Shown here one piece after another: positions 1 through 8,053 of a stretch of DNA of 35,377 bases. The stretch comes from Dehalococcoidales bacterium. Lineage in GTDB: Bacteria > Chloroflexota > Dehalococcoidia > Dehalococcoidales > JAFGLR01. Numbering within the stretch: the stretch's first letter is position 1; each line of letters begins with the position of its first letter. The notes under the pieces were generated by a model. It searched no databases. It saw only the letters and a program-made list of their open reading frames with translations, and was not told the DNA's origin. The DNA lies in NCBI GenBank assembly GCA_016927955.1, contig JAFGLR010000024.1, positions 1 through 35,377 of the forward strand. The letters are read 5' to 3'. A program made the position numbers and the translations under genes.

Positions 1-85
1 AAATGATTTCCCTTTCGGCATAAAAAAATACACCCCCAAAGTTTTTTCAGTATATCATACTGTCCAACTTTAGGGGTGCAGTTCA
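1..85 (-). mobile_element. Possible terminal end of an IS3/IS150-like insertion sequence (outer end at 85), or alternatively an intrinsic terminator for the CoA-transferase operon
   Basis: Minus strand reads TGAACTGCACCCCTAAAGTTGGACAG..., resembling IS150-type ends (TGTACTGCACCC...GTTGGAC). The same segment folds as CACCCC-c-AAAGTT / AACTTT-a-GGGGTG with inner CAGTAT-ATC-ATACTG, followed on the minus strand by TATTTTTTT. No transposase ORF is inside the window. Confidence 0.4.
31..78 (-). terminator. Extended stem-loop followed by a T-tract (minus strand), 3' of the CoA-transferase genes
   Basis: Inverted repeat CACCCCcAAAGTT...AACTTTaGGGGTG with nested CAGTAT/ATACTG; T7 tract on the minus strand from the AAAAAAA near 22-28. 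Confidence 0.5.
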
Positions 86-122
86 TAATAATACCCCTCT
101 TTTTTATTAGGAATTCCGCATA

Positions 123-899
123 TTATTTACTGAGTACAATAGCGGCCGGGTCTATTTCAGTGCGTAATATCATTAGCTCTTCGTCAGTTGGTTCCGGACT
201 CTGAGGAACATTATCCGGAATAATGATATCGAAACTGGAATTTTCCTTTATTTGAGCTACGGTAACGCCCGGATGTATAGATAAGAGCTTCAATTTCTTT
301 GTCTCATCATCAAATCCGTATACACCTAGCTGAGTAATGACCCGATAAGGCCCGCAATCGCGTGGCAAGCCGGCCTTCTCACGGGCACCGGGACCATCCA
401 GATAACCGGGGGTCGTTAGAAAATCCACTTTCTTAACAAAGGTTCTGGCGGACTGGTTGGCGATGATTAAAATCAATTGTTTTGAGAAAGAACTTACATC
501 ATTGGCTCCACCGCTGCCCGGTAAACGAGTTTTTTGTAAATGCCAGTCACCGATTACAGTAGTGTTTATGTTACCGTAAATATCCATCTGTGCCGCACCC
601 AGGAAACCATAATCGATATAGCCGGCCTGAGCCATCGACATTACGTCGTGCATACTGGTGGCGGCGATACCTTCCCAATAAGTCCGGGATTCACCTACGG
701 AAATTGCCAGTTCCGGCATTCGCGGCCCGATTCCGCCCGCCTCGAAAACCATCACCAGATTCGGGGCATGAGTTTTTTGAGCTAACATACAGGCAATAAT
801 GGGCAAGCCGGTGCCAACAAATACGGTTTTGTTATCTTCAAGGACTTTGGACCCCATATAAGCCAGGTATTCCCTTACATTATATCTGTTCTCTGCCAT
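123..899 (-). CDS. CoA-transferase beta subunit (glutaconate CoA-transferase B / IpdB-like)
   Basis: 258-aa ORF; class I CoA-transferase features (VFEAGGIGPRMPELAISVGESRT, GAAQMDIYGNINTT, GSGGANDV); next to an alpha subunit. Confidence 0.88.
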   Translation of the reverse strand: MAENRYNVREYLAYMGSKVLEDNKTVFVGTGLPIIACMLAQKTHAPNLVMVFEAGGIGPRMPELAISVGESRTYWEGIAATSMHDVMSMAQAGYIDYGFLGAAQMDIYGNINTTVIGDWHLQKTRLPGSGGANDVSSFSKQLILIIANQSARTFVKKVDFLTTPGYLDGPGAREKAGLPRDCGPYRVITQLGVYGFDDETKKLKLLSIHPGVTVAQIKENSSFDIIIPDNVPQSPEPTDEELMILRTEIDPAAIVLSK

Positions 900-920
900 A
901 TCATCTGCTCCTGTCTATAT

Positions 921-1952
921 TTAGCCTACTTTTCGCCAGGGGGCTGTCATTGGTTCCCTGAGGAATTCGCGGCGTTTTAGGTAGTTCATCTTCTTAATCC
1001 CGCCGCATAATTCCAGATACTCTTCGAAATCTTTAACACCGAAGACATATTTATCCAGGTATTGCTGAACGCCCTCTTCGGTTTTAGAAAGGCTTAACCA
1101 TTCTGAAATATGGTCTTCATCATAATAATACATGTAAGGCATTTCGCCGGGGTGTGACCCATATGGGACTTCGCAAACGGCATCGACAACAAAGTAAGGA
1201 ATAATAGTTTTCCAGGGTTCCTTGCGGATGACTTCATTATCGATAATCTCTTCTGTGGTGATTATCAACCGTCTGGCGGCACGGGACAATTCGATATCTT
1301 CGGTTGGTGCTCCATCTATCTGGCAGTTACCGTATTTATCACAGCGGGTAACGTGGATGAAAGCGCAATCAGGATATGCTGCCGGAATAAGAGTAATCGG
1401 CCGTCCGGTATAAGGGTCTTTGACGACTTTAGCCGAGCTGTATTTGCCGGTATCGGTGCCGAGCATATTACGGGAAGGAATAAATGGTAAACCCATCATG
1501 GCAGCGAGGAAACGCCATTGATAAGCGGCGTTACTTAGTTCGGAAATTACCTTGGTTTTTCCAGTCTGTACCATACGGCGTGATGCAGGGGAGAGACCCC
1601 TTAATTCATGTCCGAAAGAATAAGCCGGTTCAACCTTGGCGATACAACCACAGCCTATCAACAAATCAAGGTCATGGACTGAAGTCTTACCGGCGAGTAG
1701 CATATTTCGTCTTTTCTGTCTGATAATTTCGTAGACGACAGCCATTGAAATCCGGATATGACCGAAACCACCGCTAGCGATGTAATCGCCGTCTTTGATA
1801 TATTTAGATACCGCTTCCGCTACGGGCATCGTTTTATCAACAAGAGCCCTGGTTTTATTTTTCTGTACCCACTCTCTGGCTTCATCCGGGTCGTGCCAGC
1901 CGATAAGTTCTCCTTCACCTTCGCTTAATATTTCCATTTCCGGAACGTCCAT
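921..1952 (-). CDS. CoA-transferase alpha subunit (GctA / IpdA-like)
   Basis: 343-aa ORF; SKYIKDGDYIASGGFGHIRISMAVVYEIIRQKRRNMLLAGKTSVHDLDLLIGCG; RBS AGGAGG upstream of the ATG. Confidence 0.88.
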   Translation of the reverse strand: MDVPEMEILSEGEGELIGWHDPDEAREWVQKNKTRALVDKTMPVAEAVSKYIKDGDYIASGGFGHIRISMAVVYEIIRQKRRNMLLAGKTSVHDLDLLIGCGCIAKVEPAYSFGHELRGLSPASRRMVQTGKTKVISELSNAAYQWRFLAAMMGLPFIPSRNMLGTDTGKYSSAKVVKDPYTGRPITLIPAAYPDCAFIHVTRCDKYGNCQIDGAPTEDIELSRAARRLIITTEEIIDNEVIRKEPWKTIIPYFVVDAVCEVPYGSHPGEMPYMYYYDEDHISEWLSLSKTEEGVQQYLDKYVFGVKDFEEYLELCGGIKKMNYLKRREFLREPMTAPWRKVG

Positions 1953-1998
1953 AAAAGCCTCCTGATTAATCGGTGTTTACAATTAAAATATCGTTATT

Positions 1999-2028
1999 AT
2001 TCTAACATCGTTTACGCTGGCTATTCAA
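1999..2028 (-). promoter_or_regulatory. Putative sigma70-like promoter of the CoA-transferase operon
   Basis: Minus strand TTGAAT (2028-2023), 18-bp spacer, TAGAAT (2004-1999). Confidence 0.4.
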
Positions 2029-2042
2029 AAGCACACTTTAGC

Positions 2043-2076
2043 GTAGAATATGTGATTATATAATCACATATTCTAC
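2043..2076. promoter_or_regulatory. 34-bp perfect palindrome, candidate operator in the divergent intergenic region
   Basis: GTAGAATATGTGATTATATAATCACATATTCTAC equals its own reverse complement. Confidence 0.7.
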
Positions 2077-2273
2077 ATATAATTTTGCACTCTGGTGAAC
2101 TCGGATATTATACTTAGGATAGGTTTCGGCATGGTTATAAAAGAATTATGAAATACATTAATTATTGATAAAGCCCCCTGTTTTTTAATTTGCCGGAAAT
2201 CGGCAACTTGCGAATATCGTAACCTTTGATAATTTTATAATTGCATTTAGTTCTATTAAATAACTATAATATT

Positions 2274-2305
2274 TACCACTACATTATTTTTATATAATAG
2301 TGGTA
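2274..2305. promoter_or_regulatory. Inverted repeat surrounding the putative -10 of the DUF35/thiolase genes
   Basis: TACCACTA-N16-TAGTGGTA (perfect 8-bp arms) with TATAAT at 2293-2298 inside; RBS TTGGAGG follows. Confidence 0.55.
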
Positions 2306-2334
2306 TATAAAGTTGATTGGAGGCTTGTTTCTTC

Positions 2335-2772
2335 ATGCCCGGAGTAAAAAGCCCGGAAACAAAACAAATTCCTGTCCGAGAACATTTATTTACTCTGCCT
2401 GAATTGTCTGGTGAGTCTCCCAAACTAATTGGTATTAAATGTAACAAATGCGGCGAAGTAGTCTTTCCCCGTAAAACCATTTGTCCTAATTGTTGTTCCA
2501 ATGACGTTAAAGAAATGTTAATCGGGCCCCAGGGTAAACTCTACAGTTACACGGTTATTTATCAGCCGGCTCCCATCGGTTATAAAGGGCCGGTACCTTA
2601 CAGTATTGTTAAAGTTGAGATGCCGGAGGGACTGAGAATTACCGGTCATGCTACGGTTAATAGCCCTGCCGAACTTAAAATCGGTATGAAAATGGAACTT
2701 ATCATCGATAAAATGTTTTCCGATACTAATGGCAATGATATTATTGGTTTTAAATTCAAACCTGTAAAGTAG
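2335..2772 (+). CDS. Zn-ribbon OB-fold protein (DUF35 / acyl-CoA-associated OB-fold family)
   Basis: CNKCGEVVFPRKTICPNCCS Zn ribbon followed by an OB-fold; the ORF track starts at TTG 2317, but ATG 2335 has a better-placed RBS (TTGGAGG). Confidence 0.85.
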   Translation: MPGVKSPETKQIPVREHLFTLPELSGESPKLIGIKCNKCGEVVFPRKTICPNCCSNDVKEMLIGPQGKLYSYTVIYQPAPIGYKGPVPYSIVKVEMPEGLRITGHATVNSPAELKIGMKMELIIDKMFSDTNGNDIIGFKFKPVK

Positions 2773-2819
2773 TTAATGGAAAACGATAAATCATTTCATT
2801 TTTTTAAAAGGAATATTTT

Positions 2820-3974
2820 GTGACTGAAGCAACTATAGTCGGCGTAGGCATGCATAAATTTGGGAGGTTTCCCTACGAAACTATCGAAGAAATAGGTCAG
2901 GATGCCATAATCAAAGCTCTCCATGACGCCGGTAATATCGATTTCAAAAAGATACAAATTGCCTTCTGCGGAAGTATGCACGGCGGTACAGCTATCGGGA
3001 ACCGCATTCTCTCTCGTGTGGGTTTAACCGGTATTCCCTGCGTCAATGTCGAGAATGCTTGTTCGAGCGGTGGGGCAGTTATTAAGCTGGCTGTCCAGGC
3101 TATCCTTTCCGGTGAATATGATACTGTACTGGTATTCGGTATCGAGAAACCCGGCCGGGGATTTCTACCTCTTAATTCATATCCGATGTGGGAACATCTA
3201 AGCGGATTAGGTATGCCGCCGGTACAACTCGCTCTCCGGGCGACCCGTTACATGTACGAATATGGTGCTACAATAGAAGATTTTGCTAAAGTTGTGGTGA
3301 AAAGCCGGAATAACGCTGCTTTGAATCCTAATGCGATGTATCATAAGCGGTTAACTATTGATGAAGTAATCAAAGACCGTCCTGTAAGTTATCCGCTGAC
3401 TATTTCTATGCTGGCACCGCCCTGCGAAGGGGCGGCTGCTGCTATCATCACCAGTAAAAATATTGCCCGACAATTTAACGCTCAACCGATTAATATTGCG
3501 GCTGCCGTTACCGGTGTGGCACAGTATGGTACGGTATTCTGCGGTATGAGCGCCGGTTTTGAGACTGACAGCACTAAAATTAAAAACCCTGAGGTAACTA
3601 CCGTACTCTCCGCTTTAGCCTATGAGAAGGCCGGTATCAGCCCTAAAGACCTTGACCTGATTGAATTGAATGATAATACGGCTGCTTCTGAGTTGATGTT
3701 CTTGGAAGAAATGGGTATTTGCGGACCCGGTGAAGCTATTAAACTCGTCGCAGATAATAATACAAATATTGATGGTGATATTCCTGTAAATCCCAGCGGC
3801 GGTCTGCTTTCGTTAGGTGAACCGGTCGGTGCGACAGGAGTGGCTCAAGCGGCTGAAATAGTATGGCAATTACGCGGTCAGGCCGGCCAACGCCAGGTAA
3901 AAGACGCTAAAATCGGATTATGTGAAACCGCCGGCGCGGGCGGAAATTGTGCTGTTGTCATCCTGAAACGATAA
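2820..3974 (+). CDS. Thiolase-fold (SCP2-type) acyl-CoA enzyme; conserved His motifs substituted
   Basis: 384 aa, GTG start; NVENACSSGGA nucleophilic-Cys motif, NPSGGLLSLGEPVGATG, GLCETAGAGGNCAVVIL. Confidence 0.85.
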   Translation: MTEATIVGVGMHKFGRFPYETIEEIGQDAIIKALHDAGNIDFKKIQIAFCGSMHGGTAIGNRILSRVGLTGIPCVNVENACSSGGAVIKLAVQAILSGEYDTVLVFGIEKPGRGFLPLNSYPMWEHLSGLGMPPVQLALRATRYMYEYGATIEDFAKVVVKSRNNAALNPNAMYHKRLTIDEVIKDRPVSYPLTISMLAPPCEGAAAAIITSKNIARQFNAQPINIAAAVTGVAQYGTVFCGMSAGFETDSTKIKNPEVTTVLSALAYEKAGISPKDLDLIELNDNTAASELMFLEEMGICGPGEAIKLVADNNTNIDGDIPVNPSGGLLSLGEPVGATGVAQAAEIVWQLRGQAGQRQVKDAKIGLCETAGAGGNCAVVILKR

Positions 3975-4005
3975 ACAAGAATATATCCCGAAGATATAAT
4001 TTTGG

Positions 4006-4019
4006 TAGCGCATACCGGA
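4006..4019 (-). repeat. 14-bp exact direct copy of the tRNA-Glu 3' end (putative att-like repeat)
   Basis: TAGCGCATACCGGA at 4006-4019 is identical, same orientation, to 16667-16680, and starts exactly at the tRNA discriminator base. Confidence 0.5.
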
Positions 4020-4235
4020 CTAGCTTAAACTACACTAACATGCACAACATTATGTCTTTACGTATAAACTGATTTGCCCGTAGCTAAATTTCCTTGCCAT
4101 TTCATTCTCTTTAAAATGCGAATAATGAATTCCATCGAGAACTCTTTTATATTAGGCAAATAATATCACTTACTATTACTTATAAACTATTTATTATCCG
4201 TTGCTTATAGAAATTTTACGGCTTTTTAACGGTCT

Positions 4236-4616
4236 CTATATTTCGTTGTCAGCTTTTTGTAATGTATCGCAGATAACTTTTTCGAGTTCATCCGGGGCGA
4301 TAGGCTTAATGAGGTAGTCGATAGCTCCAAGTTTCTTCGCCTCGGCTGTGGTCTCTTCGGAGGGATAGGCGGTGATGATGATGGACTTTATCCCCGGCTT
4401 TAGCGCTTTTACCTCTTTCAAGACCTCAAGGCCGGTTTTCCCCGGCAGTCTGATATCGAGAATAACAACGCCAAAGTCCTGTTTACTCATCATTTCCTGA
4501 GCTTCCTCGCCGGTTTCAGTAGTAGTCACCTCGTAACCGGCATCCGTGAGCCAGTCCTTTATCGATTCTCTAACAATAGCTTCATCATCAACAATCAATA
4601 TTCTACTTTTAGGCAT
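4236..4616 (-). CDS. Receiver-domain-only response regulator
   Basis: MPKSRILIVDDEAIVRESIKDWL...VVILDIRLPGKTGLEV...IITAYPS...DYLIKPI; start set at 4616 with RBS GGGGAGGTTC (ORF track over-extends to 4709). Confidence 0.9.
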   Translation of the reverse strand: MPKSRILIVDDEAIVRESIKDWLTDAGYEVTTTETGEEAQEMMSKQDFGVVILDIRLPGKTGLEVLKEVKALKPGIKSIIITAYPSEETTAEAKKLGAIDYLIKPIAPDELEKVICDTLQKADNEI

Positions 4617-4639
4617 TTTAGAACCTCCCCATTTTTCTT

Positions 4640-5128
4640 TCAGGGTTTTACTGTAATATTCGATGGGTCTAACCATAAACCAAGTTCCCTGGCTATCATA
4701 CTTAAGCAAACCGGTATAGCATCTGCGACTTCGGGAGTCAGTGCTTCGCTAAATGTACTCACATCCGCTGCTTCAATAGCAAAGATATCTATTTGTTGCG
4801 GTAGGTTGAGACCAAGTTGTTTCCCAAGTTGGACTATATCTACTAGACTGGCACTATGGCAGTGGGTAATATGTTCACTTGCTTTGAGTTCATCGGGTTT
4901 CAGATGATAAATATAGCCTGCTTTACCTTCCTTGGTTTGTATTGCATCGATGATGACGGCTCTATCATAGTCAAGCAGCAATTGAAGTAAATTGAGTCCT
5001 GAGGAACTGGATTCGATTATCGTAACTCCTTTATCATTAATTATATCCTGTAACTCACAGGCAATTTTTATCCCTATGCTATCATCACTGAGGATAGGAT
5101 TACCGAGACCTAGTATAAGAGTATTCAT
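4640..5128 (-). CDS. Hydrogenase maturation protease (M52 / HycI-HoxM family)
   Basis: MNTLILGLGNPILSDDSIGIKIACEL...AVIIDAIQTKEGKAGYIY typical of [NiFe] maturation endopeptidases. Confidence 0.87.
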   Translation of the reverse strand: MNTLILGLGNPILSDDSIGIKIACELQDIINDKGVTIIESSSSGLNLLQLLLDYDRAVIIDAIQTKEGKAGYIYHLKPDELKASEHITHCHSASLVDIVQLGKQLGLNLPQQIDIFAIEAADVSTFSEALTPEVADAIPVCLSMIARELGLWLDPSNITVKP

Positions 5129-5202
5129 TTCTACAGATTTTCCTTCATGCTATAGTTAGCTTTTTCCGGCTTTATCCACCTTTATATTGCTTGACAATCT
5201 GA

Positions 5203-7272
5203 CTATTTTTCGTCTATTTCGATATGCAGTGGTAGGTAAATTGTAAAAGTTGTACCATCGCCTATCTTACTTCGCACTTCTATTTTACCCTTATGGCGCT
5301 GTACTATTCCGTAGGCTATCGCGAGGCCTAAGCCTACACCCTTTACTTCCAGTTTGGTGGTAAAGAAGGGGGTAAACAACTTATTCATATTTTCCGGAGG
5401 AATTCCGATGCCAGTGTCCGAAACTTCAATCTTTATTTGGTTTGCACTTGCTGAAGAACGAAGAGTTAATTTCCCGCCTTGTGGCATTGCTTGGATGGCA
5501 TTTAAAATTAGATTGGTAAATACCTGCTGCAGTTGATCTGCGTCTGCCGTTATATCAGGTAATGCGGGGTCGAGTTCTTTTATTACCCGCACATGCTGCA
5601 ACTCCGCGGAATGAGAAGCAATGTCATAAGCCCGGTTCATAATCATATTAAGATTAGCTTGCTGGAATTTAGGCGATGACTGACGTGCGAAATCCAGTAA
5701 ATTTTTAATTAACTTAGTACTACGAATAAGTTCAAACTCCATCTTGGATAAATATTCGAGGGTAGTATTATTATCAATTTTACTTTCTTTTATTTTCTTG
5801 GCTATAAGCTGAGTATAAATAAGAACTCCGGACAGGGGATTATTTACTTCATGAGCAATAGATGCCGCCAGTTGGCCTAAAGATGTTAATTTCTCAGCCT
5901 GGATAAGCTGCTGTTGGCTGTTTTTCAACTGCTGAATTGATTCGCTGAGCTCCTGGTAAGCTTTACTCAGCTGTAATTGCATTTCTTTTTCTTTAGTTAC
6001 ATCCCTAGCAATACAAAGAAAACCAATGAGTTTCCCATCCTCTCTTATTAAGTTGGTAGTTAACATTAAAATCCATTCCGTTCCGTCTTTTCTAACCAGC
6101 CGCTGTTCATATGGTTGCTCATCTGTACTTCCATCTAATAACTTGTTTCTTATTTGACCGGCTAGTTGGAGGCTTTCCTCAGTTAAAAAAGTCCTCACAT
6201 TCATACCGATTAATTCTTCTAAACTGTAACCGCTAAGTGTCTCCGTAGCTTTATTCACCGTAGTCAAATAACCTTCCATATCGTGTACCCAGATTGCATC
6301 CTGAGCACTTTCAAATAGCTCGCGGTATCGTTGTTCTGATATACGCAGCTTCTCGGCGACCTCTATCTCCCTTTGGAATAACATCGCGTTTTCCGTCGCC
6401 GCACTAATCTGGTTGCCTATTACTGCCAATAGCTCAACTTCCTCATTATCAAAATACCGCCGGCTTTTTGACTGTACGCCTAACGTGCCTATCGGCTTCC
6501 CTTTAACACTCAGCGGAACTACAATTCTCGTCTCTTTAGATACATCCTCAACTAGCATAGGCTGCCCGGTATTGACCACTTTTTTATTGATACCAGACTC
6601 AGCCTCAACTCTAATAAGGTCTTGATAATTCCCTCCGTATGCTGCCAATGTTAGCCCTGAATTATCCCTGCCCAGCAAGTATATCCACGCGGCATCAACC
6701 CGTAATAAACCGATAATACTGCTAACAGCATTATCTAAAATCTGGCTCATTTCCTGTGATTGGGAGACTGTAGTGGAAATGCGGCTTATCGTCACCAGCT
6801 GTCTTTCTATTCTCTCGGAAGCTATAGCTTGAGATTGTAATTCTTCATGAGTCTTCTCAATAGTCGATAGTATTCTCCGTTGCTTCTCTTTTTCGCTTCT
6901 GTAGCTGTGAAACCACAGGTTTATCATCCAACCGATAAAAACTATTACAATAGTTTCAAACAAAGCGTCTGAAAAAAAATTCGAGATTAAGAAAACGCGG
7001 GGTAGCATGATGATCGTAGCAACGGCTAAACTGACTAAGCCCACCCTAATGCCGAAAAAAAAGCCGGCATAACCGATAGGCAGCAAAAGAAAAATTCTTT
7101 CTACAGCATGACGGCTTAAACCCAAAAAAGAAAACAGCGATGGTGAATCCAAGGAGAGAAGCTGCTGTGGATAATGCAGGATAACACCAACTATGAATAG
7201 TATCACTACCACCCAGAGGTGAAAATGAGGTATTGTTGCGGGTATATTTTTTATTCTATCTACGATATTCAT
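5203..7272 (-). CDS. Membrane sensor histidine kinase (N-terminal TM segment, GAF, PAS, HisKA, HATPase_c)
   Basis: Hydrophobic N-terminus; GAF-like region; PAS (RYRELFESAQDAIWVHDMEGYLTTVNKA); SLGQLAASIAHEVNNPLSGVL H-box; DTGIGIPPENMNKLFTPFFTTK and GVGLGLAIAYGIV ATPase boxes. Confidence 0.92.
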   Translation of the reverse strand: MNIVDRIKNIPATIPHFHLWVVVILFIVGVILHYPQQLLSLDSPSLFSFLGLSRHAVERIFLLLPIGYAGFFFGIRVGLVSLAVATIIMLPRVFLISNFFSDALFETIVIVFIGWMINLWFHSYRSEKEKQRRILSTIEKTHEELQSQAIASERIERQLVTISRISTTVSQSQEMSQILDNAVSSIIGLLRVDAAWIYLLGRDNSGLTLAAYGGNYQDLIRVEAESGINKKVVNTGQPMLVEDVSKETRIVVPLSVKGKPIGTLGVQSKSRRYFDNEEVELLAVIGNQISAATENAMLFQREIEVAEKLRISEQRYRELFESAQDAIWVHDMEGYLTTVNKATETLSGYSLEELIGMNVRTFLTEESLQLAGQIRNKLLDGSTDEQPYEQRLVRKDGTEWILMLTTNLIREDGKLIGFLCIARDVTKEKEMQLQLSKAYQELSESIQQLKNSQQQLIQAEKLTSLGQLAASIAHEVNNPLSGVLIYTQLIAKKIKESKIDNNTTLEYLSKMEFELIRSTKLIKNLLDFARQSSPKFQQANLNMIMNRAYDIASHSAELQHVRVIKELDPALPDITADADQLQQVFTNLILNAIQAMPQGGKLTLRSSASANQIKIEVSDTGIGIPPENMNKLFTPFFTTKLEVKGVGLGLAIAYGIVQRHKGKIEVRSKIGDGTTFTIYLPLHIEIDEK

Positions 7273-7423
7273 CCCGCTCTTACTTACATACTATATTATG
7301 CTGATATAATTATATATCACAAAACTGCCGAAGTGGAATCATCGCTATAAGGACTATTTCCCGTATCGGTACTAGTAGCAAATTATTAATACGTTAATAA
7401 GACGAATACCGGTAAGGACAGGA

Positions 7424-7882
7424 TCATTCGTTATCAAATGTCTTATCGAAATTGATAATATTACTGCGGTGGAACTTGTGAAACTCTACAAATTCACGCA
7501 ATTCCTTATTAAATTCCGGCACCAGTGCCCGTATAGTATTAATTTTTTTGCTTCGGCAATTCTCAAAAAGCCTTTCTATTAGCTGACTGCCTGTACCGCG
7601 GCCTTGATAGGCCGGGTCGATAATCATTCCCTGTAAAAGGCATACTTCTGTAAAAGGTATCATCAGGTACGTCAGGCGAGTCAGGATAAATCCGACAACT
7701 TTGCCATCAATTTCGGCGACTATGCTCAAATCAGCCGGGCCTCCCGGATTGGTGCTATCCATATCGGTATAGCTTAAAGAGCTCCTTCCATCACCGATTT
7801 TCCGGTCCAGTGCCAGAACGGCGTTAATGTCATTACGTGTCATCGGCCGGATTAATACTTTCTCTTTTTCACCTGTGCTCAT
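7424..7882 (-). CDS. GNAT family N-acetyltransferase
   Basis: VLIRPMTRNDINAVLALDR...LLQGMIIDPAYQGRGTGSQLIERLFE. Confidence 0.85.
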   Translation of the reverse strand: MSTGEKEKVLIRPMTRNDINAVLALDRKIGDGRSSLSYTDMDSTNPGGPADLSIVAEIDGKVVGFILTRLTYLMIPFTEVCLLQGMIIDPAYQGRGTGSQLIERLFENCRSKKINTIRALVPEFNKELREFVEFHKFHRSNIINFDKTFDNE

Positions 7883-8053
7883 ATTACCACCTCCCTGAAC
7901 GGGTATTTAACGGAAGATTTATATTTCTCCCGCTTCGAACTCACCGATAGTATATCTACTTAATAATAAGAAGATGACTATACCTAGAAAGTTCTAACTC
8001 TTTCTAAACTAGTACCAGGCTAGGGAGGTGGAGGCACAACTTTATTCCGGCTT

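Noticed and set aside
2051-2068. CRP/FNR-type site within the 34-bp palindrome
   Set aside because: TGTGA and TCACA are separated by 8 bp, not the 6 bp of CRP sites; no TTGAT-N4-ATCAA for FNR.
7355-7385. Single GGTACTA near the histidine kinase upstream region as another RHH box
   Set aside because: Only one GTAC core; no 8-bp phased neighbours as at 16284-16315.
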